The position numbers and the translations under genes were made by a program. From assembly GCA_025175895.1 (NCBI GenBank), contig CM046003.1, forward strand, positions 28,169,245 through 28,233,244: 64,000 nt of DNA, given 5' to 3'. Shown piece by piece: positions 57,099 to 64,000 of the stretch. Below the pieces are notes generated by a model. That model was not told where the DNA came from and did no database searches. It worked only from the letters and a program-made list of their open reading frames with translations. How positions within the stretch are numbered: position 1 is the stretch's first letter; the number at the start of each line of letters is the position of its first letter. Source of the stretch: Wurfbainia villosa (lineage: Eukaryota; Streptophyta; Magnoliopsida; Zingiberales; Zingiberaceae).

Positions 57099-57424
57099 CA
57101 GTCGACTGATCGAGACCATCAGTCGACTGATGCCACTGTTGTCGTGAGACAACGGCTAGTTCCACGTTGGATAAGTCCAACGGAACTACCATCAGTCGAC
57201 TGATTGTGACCATCAGTCGACTGATGGAGTCCTCACTCGACCGATCGAGTCTCGACTCCATTCTGCGTGGTCGAATTCTCGAGCACCACGATCGATCGAC
57301 TATCGATCATCGCTGAGCATCATCGATCGGCTCCAACCTATGGCAGTCGACTGCTAGGCCATAACCCGCAGTCAAACCCTAGTTGACTCGGTCCAGTCGA
57401 CTTCCACATGGCACCAGTCGACTG
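57099..57424 (-). promoter_or_regulatory. CAGTCGACTG array, insertion K LTR
   Basis: Copies at 57099, 57120, 57193, 57214, 57344, 57394 (last base changed) and 57415. Between 57235 and 57330 the expected copies read ATCGATCGA-like, for example near 57289 and 57321. On the minus strand TATA follows about 30 bp beyond the last copy. Confidence 0.6.
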
Positions 57425-57629
57425 GCACACCTCAACTATGAGGTTTTAACTCAAGTATGGTTCCCCCATACTTGCTAGACCACCCTTAGCCTAGACCTAA
57501 GCCTTCTAGTCACCTCCATCAGCCTCACGCCTCTCGGATCCCTCCAAGTCATCCATGACTTGTTCATCCATCGCGCTAGCCTTCAGGTGCTTCCGTCGGC
57601 TATGTCATGCTAACGGTGTCTACACCGCC

Positions 57630-57900
57630 AAGGCACATTGGACTTACGCCGCCAAGACTCCGCTTGGACTTTACGCCGCCAACCATTGGACTTATGCTGC
57701 CAAGACTCCCGCTTGGACTTTACGCCGCCAAGACTACAAGCTTGGACTTATGCTGCCAAGACTTTACTTTGGACTTCCTTTGCCAAGGTTCACTTTGGAC
57801 TTTATGCTGCCAAGACTACAAGCTTGGTCTTATGCTGCCAAGTCCATCCCTTGGGCTTCCTTTGCCAAGATCATACTTGGACTTCCTTTTACCAAGTCTT
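57630..57900. repeat. Imperfect tandem repeats in U3 (GCCAAGACT..CTTGGACTT)
   Basis: About nine copies of a unit near 30 bp built from GCCAAGACT, GCTTGGACTT and TATGCTGCCAAG or TACGCCGCC. Because the unit is close to a multiple of three with few stops, three overlapping open frames of 107-123 codons arise here. They are not genes. Similar phrases occur at 21310-21440 and 51860-52240 in other LTRs. Confidence 0.75.
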
Positions 57901-58020
57901 CATCCTTGGATTTACCTGTCACTTAAACACATTCGTAATTAGATCACAAGATATTGCCTAACTTAGATGATTAGCCAAACATCAAAACATATAAATGCTT
58001 GGAGCATTGTTGCACCAACA

Positions 58021-58034
58021 ATCTCCCCCTTTTT
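58021..58034 (-). promoter_or_regulatory. Polypurine tract next to the LTR of insertion K
   Basis: The minus strand reads AAAAAGGGGGAGAT directly before the LTR start TGTTGGTGC, the same tract as in Copia-D. Confidence 0.8.
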
Positions 58035-59308
58035 GATGTTTGACAATCATTTAAGTTAGGTCTTTAAAGATACACACATAATCATCTAACTTAAACATTC
58101 TTTCTCCCCCTTTGACATACATCAAAAAGAGAAGGATGAAAGAATTAAGAATGTTGGATCTTGGACTAAGGTATTAGATTGAAATTAAGCTCCCCCTTAA
58201 TCCAAGATAGAATGCAAATTACATTTGAAGCAAAGCATAATCTAAAATTCAAAAGTTAAATCCTAACTTTGCACCAACAATGGTTTTGGGGATAAAAGGA
58301 TAGAATTTATTGAAACTCCCCCTAAACCACTGTATTGCGATCCTAAAACTTCGTTTATCATATTATTATACTAGAGTGTTAGGACATCAAAATACACCAA
58401 ATATCAGAAAATGGAGCTTATTATCAGAAAACCCAGTGTATCGGTCAGATCGTATCCGAACGATCAGCTACGCTATCGATATCAAATTCACCTTTTACCC
58501 ATTTTGAAATGCGGTAGAAATTCCAAAAATCTCGAAATATCACGAAATTTTGCGTACACATTTCCGAAATATTACTTTATTAAGGAAAAATAATTTGAAA
58601 AATATATGTTTTCCAGATTCCAAGATTGATACAAATTTGGAAACTTACAAAAGTTCTAAAGAATTTTCAACCTTTGTAAGTTTCCAAATTTGTATCAATC
58701 TTGGAATCTGGAAAACATATATTTTTCAAATTATTTTTCCTTAATAAAGTAAGATTTCGGAAATGTGTACGCAAAATTTTGTGATTTTTCGAGATTTCTG
58801 GAATTTCTACCGCATTTCTGAAAATGGGCTGAAAAGGCTGAAATTTCGATTTCAGGCGTAGCAGTCGACTGGTTCAGATACCAGTCGACTGATACACTGG
58901 GTTTTCTGATAATAAGCTCCATTTTCTGATATTTGGTGTATTTTTGATGTCCTAACACTCTAGTATAATAATATTGCGTATAAACGAGTTTTAGGACTGC
59001 TCAATACAGTGGTTTAGGGGGAGTTTCAATAAATTCTATCCTTTTATCCCCAAAACCATTGTTGGTGCAAAGTTAGGATTTAACTTTTGAATTTTAGATT
59101 ATGCTTTGCTTCAAATGTAATTTACATTCTATCTTGGATTAAGGGGGAGCTTAATTTCAATCTAATACCTTAGTCCAAGATCCAACATTCTTAATTCTTT
59201 CATCCTTCTCTTTTTGATGTATGTCAAAGGGGGAGAAGGAATGCTTAAGTTAGATGATTATGTGTGTATCTTTAAAGACCTAACTTAAATGATTGTCAAA
59301 CATCAAAA
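58031..59308. repeat. Giant palindrome, arms of about 620-636 bp, 21-bp spacer
   Basis: Arm 58031-58651 is the reverse complement of 58673-59308 with few differences, around the spacer 58652-58672. The main difference is at 58438-58500 versus 58830-58905. The right arm has two CAGTCGACTG motifs there, and the left arm reads GGTCAGATCG and GATCAG in their place and is shorter. The short frames 58310-58744 and 58731-58958 are the mirror images of one another and not genes. Confidence 0.95.
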
Positions 59309-59341
59309 CATATAAATGCTTGGAGCATTGTTGCACCAACA

Positions 59342-61560
59342 CTAATCACCTGAGCGACCGTCATGGCGCCCTGACCGAGCAACTACACACACCTGAAGTA
59401 CCACTAACCCACGAATGGTTGTGTGTGTAGATAATGTAACTGACGATGGCTCAACTACTAAGTAGCATCACCTCCTACCGAAGAGCCAATGATCGTCAGT
59501 CATGCAATAATGCAAAATGGTGCATGTCACTAATGCACGATAAACCTATCAATCCATGGCTACCTATGGTAGGTACCCATAGAAGCCCATATTAAATAGC
59601 CTAAGTACATAAGTCTGTATGTAAGGTATATCCATTAGTCACTCAAATCTACAAACAATACACATCAAGATACCGTGACAAAGCCTCTTGGCTCTTGAGG
59701 TAATATAAAAGAAACTATCTACGAACTACCATGAACGAGACTCATATGAAGACAAACAATATACAAAGCATTGTCTACACGCGACATCATGCTACCACGA
59801 ATGGGTCTCGTGGGCAGTCAGGGTATATATCTTTCTAGTTATTGACTGCATGCAGTCGCATGCTACCACGAATGGGTCTTGTGGGCATTCGATTATCCTA
59901 AGGTGTTAAACCTAAGATTATCCAATACATATAGCATAGAATGTCTATCAAAGTTGATGAAGATCATCGATCTGCAAATAAGTACATCGAGGTGGTGAAG
60001 CCTAGGGTTCCAACCCTTCTAACATGAACACTTATCATGGCCGATAAGATCATAAACCTTCTCATAAACACATCAAGACGATTAAGTCTAAATTATACCA
60101 TTTCTACCAATTCAATCATGCATGCTACAACATGCTACCACGAACAGGTCTCGTGGGTACCCAAGATGTAAGGTGGTCATTTAGCTACAACCGATATATG
60201 ATTCCAATTATCACTAACTCTGAACGGGTAATACCAGAGTATGACTTTACTGTAGGTCATCTCAACCATGGTTAGGAGACATGATCGACCATAGATATAC
60301 AAAGCAACCATAGGGAAACTCTACTGTGCACTTTCTCAACTACGAATGAGAGACCTAGTTGACAGCCGAGATATGAAAAACGGTATATACCCTCTAAGGA
60401 TCATACTACCTCTGACAGTTCGATTACAATATCCACCGAACCAATGAGTAGATCCAACATATACCAGTAGCATCTACCAATAAGCACGTCCAAGTTATTA
60501 TGCCTAGGGTTCCAACACCTAGGGTTCTATTAGTGTCGTTTCCTTCCTGAGATCCGCTCCTACGGAATGACCTCATCTAAGTTATATTATCTACTAGTCT
60601 CAATCCTGGTATCAACCGCGACCATACATAACAAATAAGCATTTAACCATGATGTCTAATAACAACAGCAAAAACACATTAATGGAGATCAATAGCTGGA
60701 ACTAATTAGTGTATAACTAAAGGGGTCATGCCAGGACAAAGTCAAGGCAATACTAAATAAAGCATCAGGTGCCTATATATATATCCTAAACTACGTAAGC
60801 AATGTAACCATGTCATCATGCACTAGGATCTAAGGAGTCCAAGAACCTATATGTATACCTTCTACGAATTTATCAATCTTAGTTAAATTATTCCACTAGT
60901 CTAATCCTAATACTGGTCTAACAATTAAGAGGTAAACATCTACCAATAATATCTAATCATTTATATCTCAATAATAACTAGCTACATATAACAGTAATAG
61001 CAATTAATAACCATATGCTAACGATTAACCAGCAACCTAAAATTCTAACAGTCTAACAGATATAACGTTAAAACAATACTAGACAAATCACAAAGTGAAA
61101 ATATGATACCACCTAAGTAAACATCATAACCAATATAACCAATACAAATATGCACTAAATTCTGAAATTATAGAATCCACCCACCTCTATAGAACATGTT
61201 GTTTGTCTTCACATCCGACAGTTTATCTCAAATCAGAATTCTTATTAGCTAACTAGGGTTTCCCCTTGTTCGCCAACCTTTTTGATAACTTATCCCCAAG
61301 CAATGTGATCTTCCAACAATCAGCTTGAAAAATGAAGACAGAACCCACTTTAGGAACAACTCGGAATCGGTTTTCTTCTGTAACTATCTCAAAGGTCTCA
61401 GAAATCTCTCGAATCATAATATCACTTTCGCCCTTTCAAGGCACTTGTTTTGCATTCGACAACCAAAAGAAAAGCACCATGTAAGTCTTCTTTGAGAAGA
61501 CACTCATTCAATGGCTTTTTCCCCAGTTTATTTTCATAAGCTCGGCAATATATCCTTTGG
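59342..61560 (-). other. Gypsy LTR body, non-coding, with hairpin motifs
   Basis: There is no convincing frame. The motif CTACCACGAATGGGTCTCGTGGG, an imperfect hairpin (CCACGA/TCGTGG), occurs at 59792-59814, 59863-59885 (one change) and 60135-60157 (two changes). The phrases CTAGGGTTCCAACCCTT/CTAGGGTTCCAACACC recur near 60003 and 60509. From about 60600 to 61200 I see only AT-rich sequence. Confidence 0.5.
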
Positions 61561-62124
61561 ATTCAGAACCTTTAGACCATTAAGTTGTAGCAAATTTGCA
61601 TTAACAATCCCAGAAATCTCTGAATAAACAGGGTGAACATCTTTTTTAGATGACGAAGAGGCAAAAGCCTGGCTTCTTGTTCTACGCTCAAATCCACCGT
61701 CCGAACTGTTGCAGCAATGAAATGTCGCAATAGCTTCGCTTCAGAACCAGAGTAGGCAGTGTGTCCATCGCCAACAGCGGCACAGAAGGTCCGGTGGCCA
61801 ACTAAGCTGGTCACGGTGAGCTTGGAGTTGCTGGGGCAGTCGCTAAGGGAGAAGCCCGATGACGGCACTGATTGGGCACTGTGACGATGTCGTCGACCTG
61901 GATCGCACGAAGGAGGGCGGCAACAACGAAACAACGGTGATCGGTGGATGAGAAGAGCCGCGACAAGGAGGCAGTGCTCGCGGGATTAGGGAAATAGAGG
62001 GCGGCGTGGTGGCTAGCCGGTGTTGTGTGTGGGGCGGCCGTGGTGCCAGTCTCAGTGGCGGAGGAAGGCCGACAGGGTGGGCGCACAAGCAGAAGGGAGT
62101 GAAGGGTTTTCCTTATCGAGTCCA

Positions 62125-62848
62125 TGAGGGGAAACTTCGCTTCCCACTTCACCTCGGTCGTTTGATCATGGAGATCCCTTCGATGTCCCCGGATTAAAAT
62201 TTAATCCTAGACAAAAGGGATTGCCCAAACAACCAAGCCATCGTCGTGTTATTCGTTTAGAGAGGTCACTTGAACAAACTAGTTGTTTAAGCGATCATCC
62301 TCTATTCTACGAGTAGCCGTGGAATAGACGATGTCTGGATCGCCAGTTTTTGATTTTATGCTCGGTATCCAAGTATTATTTAGCCATATATAGATTTATA
62401 TCATGCTCATAATTGAAAAACAAATACAAACATGTAACATATAAAGATTAGAGATTCGATATACCTCTCGATCTTCTAGTGTATGACCTTCCACCTTTCG
62501 GACATCGTGTGGGCGACGATCTACCGTAAGTCGAAGCTCCTAGATCGCAAATCTTCCTTCCTTGCTCTTCCAAAGCAAGAGGAAGAGTAGAAACAAAGTT
62601 CTTCTCCTCCCTAAAACCAACCAACAAGGAACAAAAGAGATCCTTGCCGCCGGCCAACTAGGAGGAGATGTTTGTGGTGGAATCCGTCCAAGACACCAAG
62701 GGAAACCCTATATCTTGTTTCCACCACCTACGGAGAAGGAGAAGAGAGGCTTGGCTGCCAACCAAAAGTTGGAAGAGGGCTGGAAAACAAGCTGGATGCC
62801 GGCCAATGAAGGAAGAAGAAGAAAAGAGAACCTTCCTTATTTGGTGTT
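62125..62848 (-). repeat. Copia family-J LTR, 3' part, minus strand
   Basis: The minus strand from 62848 to 62125 matches the second half of the solo LTR at 30222-31916. Shared blocks are GCGATCTAGGAG, ATCGTCGCCCACACGATGTCC, AGAAGATC.AGAGGTAT, AACTGGCGATCC and the end (GTGGGAAGCG..CCCCTCA). The frame 62448-62657 lies within it. It is cut at 62848 by the next LTR. Confidence 0.75.
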
Positions 62849-63245
62849 GTTGGAATGTATACTGAAAGCCTAGCTCTTTTTGTATGAACATTTTATTTTG
62901 AAATAAGAATCACATGATCATTGTTTGCACTTTATATATTTATTATATGTGTGCATATTGTCTAATATTTTACATTGTATATAACATGGTGCTTGGTGTG
63001 GCACAGAAGATCATGTTATCAGTCCCTTGTAAAATATAAGTAGAGGCTCACAACCAAGATGGTTTTGGACAAACCATTGGCATGGTTGTAGTGTAGCTTG
63101 GTATTGTTTTTTCTTGAACATAGAGTTACACTAGTACACTTAGGTGTATTGAGCAGGACCGACATAGAGGTGATTCAATTTATTGCTGACTGCATAATTG
63201 AATCGGACCTCGGATATTATGTTGTACATGCTCTTAATCCCGATA
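62849..63245 (+). repeat. Copia-F 5' LTR, first 400 bp only
   Basis: It starts TGTTGGAATGTATACTG and follows the solo LTR at 30222 closely (CACATGATCATTGTTTGCA, GAGCAGGACCGA, GTACATGCTCTTAATCCCGATAT). Similarity stops at about 63245. The remaining LTR, with its end and the PBS, is missing. Confidence 0.78.
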
Positions 63246-63544
63246 TCACACTTAGATGCAAATTAAAAGTATCCTCCCCATCGGAGTCACTGCTTTTATT
63301 TGTAGGGCCAAAGAGGAACCAACTATTAATTTTATTTGTCAAAAAGTAAGGTTGAAAAGATAATAAAATTAATGGGTAAAACCTCTTCTTACAAATGCAG
63401 AATTCGTATACGTCCACACTATCGTGGCATGCGATATTCTCGGTGTTTTGAGGTGTTGGTTGATTTCGGAATTTTATTGTTTTTGAGGAATCAATAATAT
63501 TTGAAATCTAATATTTTGATCATTGTGATTTTTAGGATTTTTAA
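63246..63544 (+). other. Copia-F leader before gag
   Basis: The sequence is AT-rich and no TGGTATCAGAGC-type PBS is visible. The ATG of gag follows at 63545. The join to the LTR fragment at 63245 looks like a deletion junction. Confidence 0.5.
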
Positions 63545-64000
63545 ATGGCTTTCAACCCACTTGCTGTGATTTTAAAAGAAAATAAGCTTACTGGACCAAA
63601 CTACATTGATTGGAAAAGAAACTTGGATATTGTCTTAACTGCGGAGGAGTACAAATTTGTACTCTTTGAGGTATGTCCTCCTAAGCCCTCCGATGACTCT
63701 GATGAAAAGGAGAAAGAACGTTATAAGAAATGGGTTAAGGCAGATGAGATGGCGTGGTGTTACATTTTGGCATCTATGTCAAATGTGCTGCAACATCAGC
63801 ATCAGGCCATAGCCACAACTTATGATATGATGTTCAATCTCAAGGAGCTTTTCGGACATCAGAGTAGGGCGGCTAGGCAAGAGGCGATGAGAAACTTGAT
63901 GACGACCACCATGATCGAGGGAACACTCGTTAAGGATCATGTTCTCAAGATGATGGCTCATCTTAATGAGATGGAAGTCCTCGGAGCTGAGATCGATGGG
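63545..64000 (+). CDS. Copia-F gag, 5' part, open to the window edge
   Basis: ATG at 63545 opens 152 codons without a stop to the last base. The protein starts AFNPLAVILKENKLTGPNYI and continues DWKRNLDIVLTAEEYKFVL, KKWVKADEMAWCYILASM and MMFNLKELFGHQSRAARQEAM. LVKDHVLKMMAHLNEMEVLG is near the end. This is the N-terminal half of a UBN2-type copia gag (KLTGPNY.DW start, LKELFG centre). It is the only retroelement frame in the window with no damage, although its LTR upstream is incomplete. Gag would form the cytoplasmic particle around element RNA. The zinc knuckle and pol would lie beyond the window. Confidence 0.9.
   Translation, partial: MAFNPLAVILKENKLTGPNYIDWKRNLDIVLTAEEYKFVLFEVCPPKPSDDSDEKEKERYKKWVKADEMAWCYILASMSNVLQHQHQAIATTYDMMFNLKELFGHQSRAARQEAMRNLMTTTMIEGTLVKDHVLKMMAHLNEMEVLGAEIDG

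Larger units (their letters stand above)
56583..58020 (-). repeat. SIRE-like LTR of insertion K
   Basis: It is 1,438 bp with TGTTAGG and CACCAACA termini on the plus strand. The terminal block GCTAGAGGGGGGGGGTGAATAGCG is shared with Copia-D LTRs. It has CAGTCGACTG copies (57099-57424), a minus-strand TATA (GCTATATATGG, 57062-57072) and a CTTGGAC/GCCAAGACT tandem array at 57630-57900. Confidence 0.82.
56583..59341 (-). mobile_element. Insertion K: LTR plus giant palindrome, TSD CTAAT
   Basis: The insertion starts TGTTAGGACCC and ends GCACCAACA, with an exact five-base duplication CTAAT (56578-56582 and 59342-59346). The left part (56583-58020) is a SIRE-like LTR in minus orientation, followed by a polypurine tract. 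The right part is a palindrome of about 1.28 kb whose outer end repeats the first 45 bases or so of the LTR (TGTTGGTGCAACAATGCTCC on the minus strand). No PBS and no coding sequence are present. It looks like a retroelement derivative whose inside was replaced by a fold-back of its own sequence, or a very small non-autonomous element. Confidence 0.8.
55594..62124 (-). repeat. Long Ty3/gypsy LTR (Tekay/Del-like), interrupted
   Basis: On the minus strand the sequence ends GGCCCCCGGGGCATGACA at about 55594. The motif CTATCCACCCACTGAGTGG, then CTCACCCCC and CTAGGTTAGCTGATAGAGG, lies about 300 bases before that end, as in Tekay/Del LTRs. The GC-rich part (62124-61800, minus) looks like a transcribed leader. 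Frames there (61572-62152) have low-complexity Ser/Pro/Ala content and no domain. Without the insertion at 56583-59341 the LTR would be about 3.8 kb. Its 5' end could not be verified, and no gypsy gag or pol is in the window. Confidence 0.5.

Noticed and set aside
57099..57424. Regularly spaced short repeats as a CRISPR-like array
   Set aside because: The repeats are 10-bp palindromes with irregular spacing in the U3 of a plant retroelement, with no cas genes and a eukaryotic setting.
57555..57961. Three overlapping open frames with YAAKTPLGL-like repeats
   Set aside because: They come from the imperfect tandem repeats of about 30 bp in the U3 of an LTR, where three frames stay open at once. 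This is a composition effect and not a gene.
58310..58958. Two mirrored short ORFs in the palindrome
   Set aside because: They are the same sequence read from the two arms and show no protein-like pattern.
61572..62152. GC-rich open frames as a host exon
   Set aside because: Several frames are open at once, the content is low-complexity Ser/Pro/Ala, and the position fits the leader part of a long gypsy LTR. A host exon remains possible but is not supported.

Overview
This window looks like intergenic heterochromatin of a large plant genome. It is AT-rich, has no recognisable host gene, and is filled almost end to end by transposons nested inside one another. The dominance of Ty1/copia elements (several of the SIRE/Maximus type), an Athila/Tat-type Ty3/gypsy element, Tekay-like gypsy LTRs and a CACTA DNA transposon suggests an angiosperm, perhaps a monocot. 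That is inference; I cannot name the species. All retroelement reading frames except the partial gag at the right edge carry stops or frameshifts.

Layout, left half. Bases 1-1390 resemble the end of a gypsy LTR. A pol-less SIRE-like element (Copia-C, minus) runs from its truncated 3' LTR (1390-2048) to its 5' LTR (29351-32414). Copia-B (2572-26372, plus) is inserted in it. Copia-B's leader is interrupted by a CACTA transposon (5504-19067, TSD TAA). The CACTA carries a spliced gene fragment on the minus strand and is itself interrupted by Copia-A (8431-17779, minus, TSD CTATC), a member of the same family as Copia-B. Copia-B's pol is also split by a solo LTR (21207-22447, TSD GAAGA). A further solo LTR (30222-31916) lies in the 5' LTR of Copia-C.

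Layout, right half. A decayed copia reverse transcriptase (Copia-G) is split at its YVDD box by Gypsy-E (33086-48809, TSD CATAC), an Athila/Tat-like gag-protease element. Gypsy-E is in turn split by a nearly complete SIRE-like copia, Copia-D (36192-44976). To the right follow the 3' end of another copia element (Copia-I, minus, 49172-51707) and the 5' LTR plus gag of a SIRE-like element (Copia-H, plus, 51708-55593). Next comes a long minus-strand gypsy LTR (about 55594-62124) interrupted by a 2.76-kb insertion (56583-59341, TSD CTAAT) that contains a palindrome of about 1.28 kb. The window ends with two copia LTR pieces meeting head to head at 62848/62849 and an intact partial gag ORF that runs off the edge.

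The most interesting signals are: the 1.28-kb palindrome; arrays of the palindromic 10-mer CAGTCGACTG just upstream of the TATA box in several unrelated SIRE-like LTRs; an apparent recurrent change of that motif to GATCG-type sequence in one of two otherwise matching copies, which may be biological or a consensus error; and the spliced gene fragment in the CACTA element. Coordinates of LTR ends rest on TG...CA termini, adjacent primer-binding sites or polypurine tracts, and target-site duplications read directly from the sequence. Family names rest on motif recognition only.
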